From Ornithodoros turicata (lineage: Eukaryota > Arthropoda > Arachnida > Ixodida > Argasidae): 64,000 nucleotides of DNA. Under the pieces are notes generated by a model, which did not search any database, was not told where the DNA came from, and was given only the letters and a program-made list of their open reading frames with translations. The translations under genes were made by a program, and so were the position numbers. Positions 31,101 to 40,139 of the stretch are shown here, one piece after another (position 1 is the stretch's first letter; the number at the start of each line of letters is the position of its first letter). Location: positions 71,609,807-71,673,806 of the forward strand of contig NC_088204.1 in assembly GCF_037126465.1 (NCBI RefSeq), in the 5' to 3' direction.

Positions 31101-33302
31101 CATTCACATTCTTCAACATGCAAAAGACAAAGTACCTGCAACTGTTTACAACCCTCATGCGATGGATAGGCAAGTTACACTTTACCGTCTTTACTCGTAT
31201 CTGTGGAGTTAGAATGCTGGGGGAGGGCATCTCTCTCTCTCTCACCAGCTTCCCCGATAAACTCCCTGAATCACTTGTTGACTCCCTGAATGTGTTTCAT
31301 ATCCTTTGCCGGTTCTCTGCTGGGCTCTTACGCATCATAACCACTTGGAGTCTTAAAAATGTTCACCCAAGTAGCACAACATGTTGGCCTAATATTGGCA
31401 ATACTGGCCCCATTTTTGTCCGATATTGGGCCGACATTGCCAATATTGGTCCAATATTGTCGGCCCAATCTTGTTCCGATGTTGGGCTTACATTGCCAAT
31501 ATTGGTCCAATCGTGGTCCAATATTGGGCCGACATTGCCAATATGGGTTCAATCGTGGTTCGATATTGGGCCAAGATGTACTGCTTGGGCAGATTACCTA
31601 AATCCTGTGCATAACAAGGTGCTGTACCATAATCAAAACACAGCCTATCTGTGGGTCAGATGACACTCTGCGTTCAGGTGGTGGGCGAGGATGCATTGAG
31701 CAGGCCCCCTTTAGCGTAGACGACGTTGATACTGGTGACAATCTGCACAAGACTAGCATTGATGTGCTGCTGCACTGACTGATGTCGTCGTATATCCTTG
31801 CAGCATTTTCCTCCATGATAATTCTGTGCACCATCGCCCTGTCTGGAGGAAAGGGACGTGGCCAACCACCAGTGGCTGACCCAACCGGGCTTCCCAACCT
31901 GTTTGGGGTGTGTGTGTATGCATTCATGTGCCACCATTCCCTTCCCTCTTTGGTGACCCCCATGAAGAGCAAGCGTCACCTCTTTGCATTGGTGGGAGCC
32001 GACTACCTCCTCATTCTGGGCTTCTACACCTTACTAGCATTCACTGGAATCTTCACATTCCCACGGTTGCACGACATGTATACACTCAATTTCCAGGTGA
32101 GTCAAAGTTGACACGGGTGGAGGCTGGCCACAGTACAGTGAATGTGCATCGTTAATTAAATGTGAAATTTGAAGCGTAATAATTCTGGACCACCAAGCGT
32201 ACAAATTAGTCTATCTCTAATTAATGAGATCTTGTTATTGGCACTGCGTGACACTCATTAAATTTATTTTCATTCTAATTGTGTTTTAGTTAATCAGGTT
32301 TCACTGCATGTGCTTAGCTTGACTGGTTGTTCTTCAGGCAATACTTTGGTTTGCCTAACTGTGCTAACTAAGGTCAGGGCGCGGGTGCTGCTTGTGCCTG
32401 TAAAATTGTCTTTTCTGTCCGGGGCTGTAAACTGGGGTAAAGTCGGGCAATATCGGGAGGAAAATCAGATTTTTGACTGAGTACTAAAAAAAAGATGAGC
32501 TGCTCCCATTCTAAATTACACACAAAATGCTGAACGGTTGTACTGAATGTGCAGTGCTTAGCGTGGTCCCGTGCCAGTATCTAGTGGTGGCTGAATTTGG
32601 CTGAAGTTCGTTTTGGAGTTTTACGGTGATGATTTTACAGTTTACGGGTTTTAGTTTTACGGGAGTGAGGGTGATACAAATGAGGGAGAGGGGGGAGTGA
32701 AAACTGTTTTTACTGGGTTTAACCCTAGAACATAAGACTCTGTGAAACCATAAGCAATCCATATTTTGCAGCCAACGGACGACCCGCTGGGCTCCATTGT
32801 GCCTGCAATACCCTTCCTGCAGTACTTCCTTTCCCTCTTTCCCGTCTTCACCCTGAGCACGAGCTTTCCTATCATCGCCATCACGCTCCGCAACAACCTC
32901 AAGGCCCTCTTCCTCCGAGAAGAACGATCATCATCATCATCTCCCACATCATCGGTTGCCAGCAGCACCACTGCTGCACCTTCAACGCTGTATAAAATCC
33001 TGGAACGTTTTCTACTACCTCTGTTGGCCATTTTGCCTCCAATCATCGTCGCGTTTGCGACGGAGAACGTCGAGTTCCTCGTCGGAATCACAGGGTCCTA
33101 CGCCGGAGCGGTTATCCAGTACATCGTGCCCGTCGCTTTGGTTTACTGTGCGCGGAACCAGGTGTTCGAAACGCTGGGGCTGGGCGTGCGGAATCAGCAC
33201 GCGTCAGTGTTCCGCCACAGTGCATGGTTGGTGTTTGTTCTGCTGTGGGCAGTGACGTGCGTTACGTTTGTGACAGTTAACCATTTCCTATCAAAGTTCT
33301 AG
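14807..33302 (+). CDS. TMEM104: TMEM104-like multi-pass membrane protein (11 exons)
   Basis: Exons 14807-14851, 18873-18994, 25395-25533, 26487-26559, 27252-27319, 27462-27492, 28696-28795, 29423-29537, 31076-31169, 31804-32096 and 32772-33302 join in phase to 1,611 nt, 536 aa plus stop (human TMEM104 is about 500). It belongs to the amino acid/auxin permease-like membrane family; no transported substrate is established for TMEM104 that I know of. Family blocks include VGLVYIFNLIVGTGALTMP, TTTFVIEAMA, NLFYICIAIYLYGDLAIYAA, LGPFTFFNMQKTKYLQ, NLFGVCVYAFMCHHSLPSL, DMYTLNF, FPIIAITLRNN and VGITGSYAGAVIQYIVP. About ten hydrophobic segments are visible. A loop in exon 8 has two N-glycosylation sequons (NVT, NGS). 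The start is taken at 14807 (MAGDRAD...SYSPL), matching the usual MAG start; an in-frame ATG at 14777 would add 10 residues. Introns reach 6.4 kb. Confidence 0.95.
15320..15486. mobile_element. Poly-C/poly-G MITE, copy 1
   Basis: Shares aattccagactt, acatagggttcaatggacca, atcccagcatgcac and ggcacttgtccatagcggac with 37425-37578, each bracketed by long G and C homopolymers. The ends resemble ggggctgattta and tagatccgctcctg in inverted orientation. It lies in TMEM104 intron 1. Confidence 0.75.
15845..15925 (-). repeat. Degenerate tRNA-like fragment
   Basis: On the minus strand a B-box-like GGTTGGAATCTC follows an AGGTAGCACG segment and a possible anticodon arm. It is weak and likely a decayed SINE head. 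Confidence 0.3.
15995..17155. repeat. cgatac-rich repeat element
   Basis: gggctgggcacgatac opens a block dense in cgatac/gtatcg words at 15995-16145, and a matching block at 16970-17155 closes it. The words appear in both orientations. The 800 bp between are GC-richer and contain no supported gene. It looks like one dispersed element with diverged ends. Confidence 0.55.
17643..18090. mobile_element. TIR element family C, copy 1
   Basis: Inverted ends gtggaccactgaccacagta and the counterpart taccgtggtcagtggtcca, each joined to a tcgaaaa/ttttcga block. The body shares ggcgtgacgtcactcc, ccgtccagacg, cttgtcatgtattc and gtgggattttcgatac with 20005-20525. No coding capacity. Confidence 0.7.
18177..18480 (+). 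repeat. Dispersed repeat family B, copy 2
   Basis: Plus-strand relative of 1090-1466, beginning gaatgaaagatgctgttac. It lies in TMEM104 intron 1, ahead of exon 2. Confidence 0.6.
18873..18994 (+). CDS. TMEM104: TMEM104 exon 2
   Basis: Acceptor ccctag. It encodes VGLVYIFNLIVGTGALTMP, AAFKDAGWALSLAIVILLAL and M, covering the first two membrane segments. The donor is gtatgg, phase 2. Confidence 0.95.
19108..19138. repeat. Poly-C tract
   Basis: About 30 consecutive C shortly after TMEM104 exon 2. The reported length of such a run is unreliable. Confidence 0.85.
19408..19601 (-). repeat. Dispersed repeat family A, copy 2
   Basis: Begins gcacgacctagtagattata and ends agcagacgacagcaacagct, the reverse of copies 1 and 3. 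A 30-bp echo (catggtcgttttgatctagt) lies at about 19788-19815. Confidence 0.7.
20005..20525. mobile_element. TIR element family C, copy 2
   Basis: Same order of blocks as copy 1: gaaaccgacgccactgtgtt, ggcgtgacatcactcc, ccgtccagacgctccgtaac, cttgtcatgtattcca, gattttcgatactgtggtca. The outer edges ttaaagggacgatcgc and gaccgtctctctaa suggest a second, shorter inverted terminus outside the first. Confidence 0.65.
20778..20815 (+). repeat. Decayed relative of the hammerhead unit
   Basis: Contains aaggccaaaacagctgtcc and tgctggcactgtttgag, matching the 3' half of the ribozyme unit at 9413-9450. The GAAA core is mutated to AAAA and no CTGATGA precedes it, so it cannot form a hammerhead. Confidence 0.6.
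21797..22579. mobile_element. TIR element with taccgtattttcacgcg ends, 783 bp
   Basis: The left end taccgtattttcacgcgtat, continuing to tagccgc, is matched inverted at the right end gcggctaatacgcgtgaaaatacggta. Subterminal ataagccgca words repeat at both ends. No transposase frame. It lies in TMEM104 intron 2. Confidence 0.8.
22975..23850. repeat. gtaact/agttac-rich repeat region
   Basis: The words gtaactt, aagttac and aagttcc recur in both orientations at 22975-23130 and 23700-23850, flanking a unique-looking middle. The texture is like the 38837-39688 element, so this may be a related palindromic repeat with diverged ends. Confidence 0.5.
25395..25533 (+). CDS. TMEM104: TMEM104 exon 3
   Basis: Acceptor gaacag, then YLTTTFVIEAMASTNALVHG and a charged stretch ending GRKEYMA, with a gtaagt donor in phase 0. 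The TTTFVIEAMA block is family-specific. The preceding intron is 6.4 kb. Confidence 0.92.
25880..26195. repeat. CACCT-rich degenerate tandem repeat
   Basis: cacctcacctcaa followed by a T-rich spacer recurs at roughly 45-bp spacing between TMEM104 exons 3 and 4. A 107-residue frame over it is an artefact of the repetition. Confidence 0.65.
26487..26559 (+). CDS. TMEM104: TMEM104 exon 4
   Basis: Acceptor cttgcag, then NELRTDEIIARSVDLDERVP and LLIS. The only phase-compatible donor before the in-frame TGA is gttgag at 26560. That donor is weak, but it joins cleanly to exon 5. Confidence 0.75.
26781..27080. mobile_element. hAT-type MITE, 284 bp, with 8-bp target duplication
   Basis: The ends caggggttctcaaactgggt and aaagtgtgagaacccctg are inverted repeats. 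The flanks acttaact at 26781-26788 and 27073-27080 are identical. Eight-base duplications and CAGGGG termini are hAT hallmarks. It lies in TMEM104 intron 4. Confidence 0.88.
27252..27319 (+). CDS. TMEM104: TMEM104 exon 5
   Basis: Acceptor ttttgcag. It encodes AAESMEESSHVDYFAIKERF and EL, then a gtgagt donor in phase 0. It corresponds to the cytosolic FEITDRVE segment of the human protein. Confidence 0.85.
27462..27492 (+). CDS. TMEM104: TMEM104 exon 6 (31-nt microexon)
   Basis: Acceptor ttgtccag, then GKMASLYFNK plus one base and a gtaagt donor. It is the counterpart of GQMASMFFNK in human TMEM104. It is too short to appear as an open frame. Confidence 0.88.
27641..27917. mobile_element. MITE with gcgatttcaga ends
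   Basis: Inverted ends aatagacgatttcagaaattg and caatatctgaaatcgcctatt. It appears to have landed in a tRNA-like sequence: immediately to the left, 27580-27640 reads on the minus strand as a B-box-like GGTTTCAATCCC with an anticodon-arm-like stem. It lies in TMEM104 intron 6. Confidence 0.65.
28131..28420 (+). mobile_element. tRNA-derived SINE, copy 1 (B box lost)
   Basis: The head accagctcccgt...catagtggttagg carries an A-box-like segment. The body has ggttttccctgggttttccg, aggacgcatact and ccacgtctgtacgcc, and it ends with gctaacgcgg and an AAAATA tail. Compared with the copy at 39206-39495, the B-box region is deleted after gggaggtg. It lies in TMEM104 intron 6, just upstream of exon 7. 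Confidence 0.75.
28696..28795 (+). CDS. TMEM104: TMEM104 exon 7
   Basis: Acceptor cctcag. It reads GINLFYICIAIYLYGDLAIY, then AAAVSKSLRDVTW (last codon split), with a gtacgt donor. This is one membrane segment with the conserved YLYGDLAIY. Confidence 0.95.
29000..29114. repeat. Foldback repeat, about 45-bp arms
   Basis: Left arm aggttttcccggcga...ccagctaaattaatcca (29000-29044) and right arm tggattaatttagctggcac...tcgccgggaaaact (29071-29114) are nearly perfect inverted copies with a short central loop. Confidence 0.85.
29423..29537 (+). CDS. TMEM104: TMEM104 exon 8
   Basis: Acceptor attcag. A lumenal or extracellular loop with two Cys, sequons NVT and NGS, then CWSGAE...DAYRIYV, with a gtaagt donor in phase 0. 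Human has CWGPLRRVDAYRIYL here. Confidence 0.93.
29985..30176 (+). repeat. Dispersed repeat family A, copy 3
   Basis: Same block order as copy 1: ttgctgtcgtctgcta, ccattgtcca, cctcataggggttg, attatgacatggtcgttata, tctagtaggtc. It lies in TMEM104 intron 8. Confidence 0.7.
31076..31169 (+). CDS. TMEM104: TMEM104 exon 9 (followed by a GC donor)
   Basis: Acceptor gacgcag. It encodes LAFLCLLGPFTFFNMQKTKY and LQLFTTLMRWI plus one base. The next bases are gcaagt, a classic GC-type donor, and only this junction keeps the frame into exon 10 (RWI-A-FSSM). Confidence 0.93.
31376..31580. repeat. Tandem repeat of gccaatattggtccaatatt type
   Basis: Three to four diverged units of roughly 55 bp containing tgccaatattggtccaat and cgatattgggccgacatt, in TMEM104 intron 9 (the GC-AG intron). 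The motif is close to self-complementary, so both strands show similar frames (NIGP repeats); I do not regard them as coding. Confidence 0.8.
31804..32096 (+). CDS. TMEM104: TMEM104 exon 10
   Basis: Acceptor ccttgcag. It reads FSSMIILCTIALSGGKGRGQ, then NLFGVCVYAFMCHHSLPSL, TPMKSKRHL, DYLLILGFYTLLAFTGIF and DMYTLNFQ, with a gtgagt donor. It holds three membrane segments. Confidence 0.96.
32772..33302 (+). CDS. TMEM104: TMEM104 exon 11 (terminal)
   Basis: Acceptor ttttgcag, 176 codons and a TAG stop. It holds FPVFTLSTSFPIIAITLRNN, a Ser/Thr-rich loop (about residues 50-70 of the exon), FLLPLLAILPPIIVAFATEN, VGITGSYAGAVIQYIVPVAL and a final segment VFVLLWAVTCVTFVTVNHFL. The Ser/Thr run replaces a shorter loop in human TMEM104. 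Confidence 0.96.
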   Translation, partial: PTDDPLGSIVPAIPFLQYFLSLFPVFTLSTSFPIIAITLRNNLKALFLREERSSSSSPTSSVASSTTAAPSTLYKILERFLLPLLAILPPIIVAFATENVEFLVGITGSYAGAVIQYIVPVALVYCARNQVFETLGLGVRNQHASVFRHSAWLVFVLLWAVTCVTFVTVNHFLSKF

Positions 33303-36030
33303 TAGGGACATGTCTTAAAAATGAACTGTTGGGTGTTTTATTTTTTATTTTTTCGTGGTAAGGATGGCAGACAATGTAAGGTTGCTACGTCTGAAGCGAC
33401 GTCGACGCGGCAGTTTTTAATTGGCGTTGGTTTTTGTTGTACGTCGGCTGACTCGTGTACCACAATCTCTGTTGCTTGGAAAGGGATGAGCTTGTACAGT
33501 CCATTCTGCAAGTGCCATTAGGCAGTTTTAGCAGACTGTTGGTAAGGTTCTCGTGCCTATCGGAGCCAATCGCAGCCATGCGTGACTCAGAATTTTATCC
33601 GCCGATTGGTTCCGGTTGATACGGTTCGACGCAAGCAACGTTATCAACGGTTTCCTAAAACTCTCTAATATTGCGAACACCTAAGTGGCCACTCTACGTG
33701 CCCCTGTGCTTGCTCCTCTTTTATTATTGTGTACTGGAGGAAGAGAAGTTTTGCCATGCAGAACAACCTTGATGGCCTCCAGAGACATGCAACAGAAGGA
33801 AGTGAGCCATTGGGTCAGTTCCATCACCCAGGAGTAGGGAAGGGACTATGACTACTGGATTTGTTCTTAGGATATAATGCCTTTCTTATACTTCCTGAAT
33901 TTGGACCAACTTAATGGCATGCTTCCCTCAGTTCTTCAGGCAGTAGTGATTGGGAGTGACGTGTATTGGGGCGAAAGTGCTTTCGTGTATAGAATTACAA
34001 AAGAGTGTATGCCCCCTGAAGTAACTTAAAGTAAGACCAACTAGTCATTGCCCACTACTCTATGAAATACCAGACAGTACGATTTTTATTTTGCGTCTCT
34101 GTTAAAGCGAGGATGATGGTGAACTGCAATGAAATGTTACGTTTTCCCATTTTCTTATTTCGATGTAGAAGGTATATTTGTTTGCTCCAAATGGATTTGC
34201 CCTTTCCTCTCCACTTTTAGCACGTTAATTTATAATGTTGCGATAGGTCAGGAAACGGCTTGTCCAGCAGGGGATGTCCGGAACGATGTATGTCGTTTCA
34301 TGGTCGCAGACAGAGAATGAAATGCTCAGACATTCTTCGAGTGTGCCTCACATTCGCATGTAGCGAGAAAGGCTACTAGATATTTAATATGATGACACCA
34401 TTTCAGAAAAAGAAAATCCTTTCCATTGAGATTCTGCAGTTCAGACCTGCTGCTAAAAATTTACAGCAGTCGGTTGTATAGAATTTCTATGTGCGTCGCA
34501 GTGTAGACCGGCGAGGTTGAAACCTGCTGTGATGAACGTAATGGAATACTACCTTTGAACATGACACTGCCCCCCTCGCCCCATATATTAAGTGCCTTCC
34601 TTGGGAAGGCAGCTGCTGAAAGTGCCTCGTTGTTAATCTTTTGGTGCTAGTGTATGCGTTGTGTGTGTGTATATTGTTTCGAGATGACATGACAGCTGCA
34701 CCTGTGGTATCTTTTGTTGTTCTTATGTAACGTTTTTACACTAACCTTCCACTCAGTGTATCAATGTTTATGATTGTTTTGTTCTGATCTTTTATAGACT
34801 TCACGCGGTTCTTCGGTTGCGTAAGGCATGCTTTCATAATGGCCTTTTGTTTTAAATTTCCAAATGGGATCGTATTTTATTGATTTTTAGGAAAAATGTA
34901 GTCTAGTGCAGCTGTATGAAGAGTAAGAGATAGGTGGGTACAAGTACATTGTTTGTACCAGTGTGCACACAGTGTGCTTCAGGATTGTAAACAAATTTGT
35001 GGACAGTGAAAATGCTTTGCGCAGTTTCGGATATCTTGTATGCCAGCTGCTGGCAACACTGCCACACCACATGCTGACGACTAATTTGCATAAATAATGC
35101 GCACACAAGAAGGACACAAATGTCTACGCTCTGGAGTACTGAAGGTAGCTGAAGTTGCAACCGTGTACACTGACGGGTCTGTGGTTGTCAGAGTTCTTAT
35201 TGTATATTTTTGTACATTTTGTACATTTTTAAAGATGTAAAGTAATCCCATTCAGATGGAACTCTTCTGCACTGTTTCCTTTTTTATTGGTAATAGCGCC
35301 AATTATTTTGAACAGATTTTCGCGTTGCTTGCCGCCCCACATATTGTTTTCTAGTCTGTAAAAGAAAAGTGGAGGATGAACGAGTTTGTGGCGCAACTAC
35401 AGCAAGGACGAAGATGTAGTGACAACTGCCCACTGTTCCATCATCCTTGTTGTAGTTCTGCCATAAATTCGTTAGACATCAGCCATGCAGCTCTCCGAGG
35501 AATAAGCCTCGGGTTAGGAGCCTACTCGAGGCTCGTATATCTACGTTGTCATAGAATCCCTGTATCTCAGATTTTCTAGCAATCTGTCTTTACTGCAATG
35601 TGTGTCTTGTGTGCTATCTAAGGTTCACCTTTTTTAATAGCACGAAACCCTGTCATTATCACTGTAAGAAAACTGTATAAATATTACATTTTGTATGTTT
35701 ATTAGATAAGAGTTTGTGAAGATATAGCACATTGAAAACTACCGATACTTGAGTGCTGTTGCACAAGGGCCTGACATTCTCAGGAGCACATTTTATACTA
35801 ATGGAGCACCTGAAGATTAAAGGTAAATGGGAAGTATTCTAATCTCGCTTTTTACGTACTTTGCAAAACTGAATGGTGAAAAATATATCGTTATTTGTGC
35901 AGTAGACTGTCACTGTCATCTCAAACAGTGTAGAAGTTTGGAGTGTGTGTCTATTGTGACGTAATCCCCGTGATATTTTTATTACAGGCAAATAGTTATG
36001 TATTTTTATAATAAATGTTGCACTGGCACC
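33303..36030 (+). other. Probable TMEM104 3' UTR
   Basis: From the stop codon to the first AATAAA I can find downstream. The 2.7 kb is AT-rich, shows none of the strong repeat structures of the introns, and has no other convincing gene. Actual length is inferred. Confidence 0.5.
36010..36015 (+). terminator. Polyadenylation signal AATAAA (TMEM104)
   Basis: AATAAA followed by tgttgcactgg. It is the best candidate for the 3' end of TMEM104 transcripts. Confidence 0.5.
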
Positions 36031-37424
36031 AAACATGATCTTGATCACTGTTTGATTTTTATTGCTGAACGCTCATATACCAACCACACAAGTTTTGGAA
36101 TGTGTCCATCATTCCTCACGTCAGTCAGTTTGTCCCCAGTTTATCTGAAAGGCAAAGAAAGGTACAGAATGATCACTGGGATGCAGAACACTGACAAACA
36201 GCCAGACCCCATCCCATCAGCACTCCATCGTGTTATTTGCTTTGTACTTTAATTCACACGTGTGATCAACCAATGCCTCCTAGATCACAGAAGGCCTGCG
36301 CATTACTTTCCTTCTTACAGGCCTTCTTAAATGGTTGAACAGGTTAAACACTCCTCGTTGTGCCACCAAGGCATGCACTGATTATGTTTCCCGCATATGG
36401 AAGACTAGACGTCTATATGTCGTTTTCATTGTAGTGCGATTTCCTAGACCTAAGGCGAAAAAAAAATCTTATTAAAAATCTACTTGCCTGAACATTACAT
36501 GGTCAATGCTATTTATCTTTGTGGAGATTTTCCCGTTACTTCTCATTTATTGGCGAAAATTTAATTTTTCCATTTGATCGCCGAAATTTGCCAAGTCAGC
36601 CTCGCGTTGTTTCTTCCTTCTTGTTTCGTTTATTTATAAAAGCGCACGTCAGATTTACCCCATTGCACATTCGCTACTACTTCGGTAATACATGGAAACA
36701 AAAAATTACGAAAACTGTTGTTTCGAGTCGCGCAGATTACAGGTCGTGGCACGTTGATTAGCGAGTGACCAGACCTTATTTTGTCCCAACAGCGTTAGAT
36801 TAGCCCGTGAAACCCCCAATGACAACGTCTATGCAAATAAAAACTGAATACATTTATGCGATCTAAAGGTGTTGTCACACTTTTCGCTTTGCCGAAACCA
36901 AAACCGCGCGCCTCGGCCAAGAAACCGAAACCAAAACCGCTCGGCGCGGATGAATGGAAAACGGCTTTCCCTTTGTATCGGGCGGTAGGATACGCCACCT
37001 AGCCTGCTAAGTAATACTAGAGCTACAATTTAGTTAATTCATAAAGTCGTTCAAAACACAGCCAGCGCATCATGTAGGGAACCCCCTCCGGTGCCGTCAG
37101 GCCGGGTCACAGAGTATGCGCAGAAGCGTCATGAGAAAGGTTTAGCCGTGTTTACATGAATACGACACAAGCGTATCGAATCGAGTCGAAACCGGAGAGA
37201 AGACGATACGCCACCGTTTACATGAATGCGCATCGAGCCCAGACCGGAGGTGGCGCCACGCCGTGTCATATCGGAAAGGTAGAGGCGCACTTCCGCAAAT
37301 ACTGCCGTTTCCGGTGTCCCGCTACCTTCGCACCGAACGCTGAAATGTCGAAAACGTAGCATCTACGCCCCATTCCCCCCCCCCCCCCCAAGCGTACTTC
37401 ATAATAAAATCTGCTCTAGGCGCG
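36031..37424. other. Gene-free stretch after TMEM104
   Basis: No gene is supported. gccgaaaccaaaaccgc (about 36893) and a second gaaaccgaaaccaaaaccgc (about 36921) form a local repeat. At 37145-37240 cgtttacatgaa.. and accgtttacatgaatgcg repeat 50-60 bp apart in a GC-richer patch. Confidence 0.4.
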
Positions 37425-37578
37425 GATCTAGGGGGGGGGGGGGTCCGGACCCCCCTCAATTCCAGACTTTAACATAGGGTTCAATGGACCAATCCCAGCA
37501 TGCACGTGGCACTTGTCCACAGCGGACCCTTCCCCCCCCCCCCCCCCACCTCGGGAAAATCTCCTAGATGCGCCCCTG
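37425..37578. mobile_element. Poly-C/poly-G MITE, copy 2
   Basis: Ends gcgcggatctaggggg and ctcctagatgcgcccctga, with the body as in 15320-15486. Same orientation as copy 1. Confidence 0.75.
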
Positions 37579-38134
37579 AGCATGTAGAACGATTAAAATT
37601 CGACAACTGATATTTCAACGCGCGTATTCGTTTCTGTATTTTTTTTTTAATAAAATGGAACGGCTTTCAACGGTCATTGTTTTCTCATTCTGTCAACTCA
37701 CTTTAGCCCGATTAGCCCCGAAATCCCCCAAGTTAAGGGGCTAATTAACAGGGCCGGTGCTAGGGGTGTGCGGGGCCTGAGGCAAAGGCACATTGCAGGG
37801 CCTGTTTCACACGATTAAGTGCATACTTGATACTTTAAAAAAAAGTAATCCCTGGTTGATGGCTTCGTGCGCGGGGCCCACGACGGTCGCCTTATATTCG
37901 CCCCCCCCCCCCCTATCGCCGGCCCTGCTAATTAATGACATATATCTTGGAGAGGATGTCTCCACTGCAAAAACGACATATGCTGCTCGCATTGACTTTT
38001 TTTTAATACAAAATCTGTAACGAATAAAACAAACGACCTGTATATTCGACACGAATTACGAATCGAATATGGACTTCTATAGTATATTTGAACTTCGAGC
38101 TGAATCGGTGTTTCTTCCAGATTTCCAGGTGGGG

Positions 38135-38505
38135 TGGAAACCAACCTCCTTTTGTCGGACTGACAACGATTGCACTGAAAAATTCATCGCCCGCTATCCT
38201 CTGGGAGCTCCGTAGACAGAGCATGATGTTCGGCTATTTTTTGCGATGGGATAGCAACTGAATATCCCTGTCATTTATCGTTCATTTGAGTAAATTAGGT
38301 ACGCTCTTCACATTGGCGGGGTAAAAAAGTTACCTGTACTTGACAAAGACTCTTTCAGACTTCAGTTCGCAAAAATTATCATAATTAAACTTACCCTACA
38401 CGACATTGACATTAGATGGTGGCAAAAACCTAGTAAGAACAAATGCAGTTGACCGCATGATTCTAGGTGGTGCAGTTTTTTTATTATAATTGAATTACAC
38501 GTTTT
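38135..38505. mobile_element. Single-arm copy of the long-TIR element
   Basis: Contains accaacctccttttgtcgga, tgaaaaattcatcgcccgct, gatgttcggctattttttgc, ctcttcacattggcggggt and ttgaccgcatgattctaggt, in the order seen in the right arm at 45105-45474. The outer terminus is cut off at about 38505, where another element begins. Confidence 0.8.
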
Positions 38506-38836
38506 TTATCACCTTCTGGAAACTTTTGCCACCATTGAGGAAGGCTTTGGACAATTTTTAATTGGCGGAAATTTATTTTTGCAATTGAACTTTGAAAGTT
38601 GCCAAGCGAACCTCACTTTTTTTACAGAAATATGAAGTCCTCCACGGATAACCGCAGACCCAATAAAAACTATGTGCAGTATAGCAACAGAAATAGTCGA
38701 GAAAAATTAGTAAAAATTACGCTTTGGCCCAGCCTGCTTGATTTTCGCAAAAAAAAAAAAAAAAAAAAACGCGCCAGCGAAACGTGCGCCTAGGGGAGGA
38801 AGTGTCCACGCCTTCATTTGTTTTGCCTTCTCTCAG

Positions 38837-39688
38837 GCAGTGTTGTACACGTTACTCGAAAAAAGTAATTGATTACAATTACTGTTACTACTGCGCGAAA
38901 AGTAATTCTTTACCGTTACAAATTACTTCATCAGAAATGTAATACGTTACCGATTAGAAATGTAACGCGTTACTTTTCCCGTTACTTTTAAATTGTCTCG
39001 CCTCCTGTCCCAGATGAGGACGACCGTATAGGCGTTGAAACATCCGCTTCGTTTTGTTACTATTGTTACTGTTGCTCCAGTAGGTCGCGGTTGTAAGGAA
39101 TTATCGTATTACTGTGGTCTGCATGGAACACGTGAGGACTAGAGACGGCTGTCACAGTGACCTCTGCGTCATTGCTTCAGTCGAAGATCGGGCTTGCTGA
39201 AAAGTTTTTTTTTTTAATTCCGTGTTAGCGCCGCGAAGCAACTGTGGCTATGAGCGGCGTATAGACGTGGACAGATGAAGAGAGGACAGCAGGAAGGAGT
39301 GGGGGACAGGGGGGTTAGTATGCGTCCTGGGCCGACTTCAAGGGGAACTGTGCCGACATTCGTCTAGAAAGTCTTCGGAAAACCCAGGGAAAACCTCAGA
39401 CAGCACAGCCGGTGACAGGATTCGAACCCGTGCCACCTCCCAGTCTCGGCGTGGAAAGCGATCACTCTAACCACTATGCCACGGGAGCTGGTGCTGAAAA
39501 AGTGTTGCCATTGTTGACAGAAGGTTAAAAAAGTAATCGATTACTCAGTAATTGATTACCGAAAATTGTAATCAGATTACTTGGAAAATTACTTGCTCAC
39601 AAAATTAATTGATTACGTTAAAATTTACTGAAAAAGTAATTGATTACTAGTAACGCAATTACTAGTAACGCGTTACGTACAACTCTGC
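38837..39688. mobile_element. Palindromic-ended gtaattgattac element
   Basis: Left end gcagtgttgtacacgttact and right end agtaacgcgttacgtacaac followed by tctgc are inverted. Both ends are dense in agtaattgattac. The middle is interrupted by the SINE at 39206-39495. Confidence 0.65.
39206..39495 (-). mobile_element. tRNA-derived SINE, copy 2 (most complete)
   Basis: On the minus strand a tRNA head with A-box-like catagtggttagagtgatcg and B box GGTTCGAATCC is followed by the body shared with 28131-28420 and by an A-rich tail (the t run at 39206 on the plus strand). It is the best-preserved copy here. Confidence 0.82.
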
Positions 39689-40139
39689 AAGTTCTCTGTG
39701 ATCTGTTTTCTTTTCTTTGTGATAATGCGGTTGCCACCAGCATCAAGGTCAAAGCGGGGAAAAGAAAGGTAAAACAAGAGGCGGGCACACTTGCTCCTCT
39801 CCACGCACCTTCCGTGCGCTCTTCTTTGCGACAACCAAGCAGGCGGGGCTAAAGCCGAATTGTTACTCATGTTTTTCGACTATTTCTGTTGCGATACTGT
39901 GCATAGTTTTTGTTGGGTCTACGGTTATCCGTGGAGGACTTCATATTTCTGTGTGAAAAATAAGCGAGGTTCGCTTGGCAACTTTCACAGTTCAACTGAA
40001 AAAAAAAAAAAAATCCTTCCTAAATTCCAAAAGTTTCCAGAAGGTAATTGCCTAAAGTCCCACAATTCTCCGGCGAGTACGTCGCTAGAATTTTTTTATC
40101 ACTTTAGGTGAAACACCCTGTATACGGGCGTCCCAGGCA

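Larger units (their letters stand above)
38505..40130. mobile_element. Composite foldback element with nested insertions
   Basis: The left part, about 38515-38800 (ccttctggaaacttttgcc, ttgccaagcgaacctcact, cctccacggataaccgcaga) is inverted relative to the right part, about 39830-40065 (ctacggttatccgtggagga, cgaggttcgcttggcaactt, aaaagtttccagaagg). The right terminus ends gtgaaacaccctgtat. Between the arms sit a palindromic gtaatt element (38837-39688) and, inside that, a SINE. Confidence 0.7.

Noticed and set aside
31067..31663. 198-residue continuous frame over TMEM104 exon 9 and beyond
   Set aside because: Only 31076-31169 matches the family; the rest reads through the GC donor into an intronic tandem repeat.
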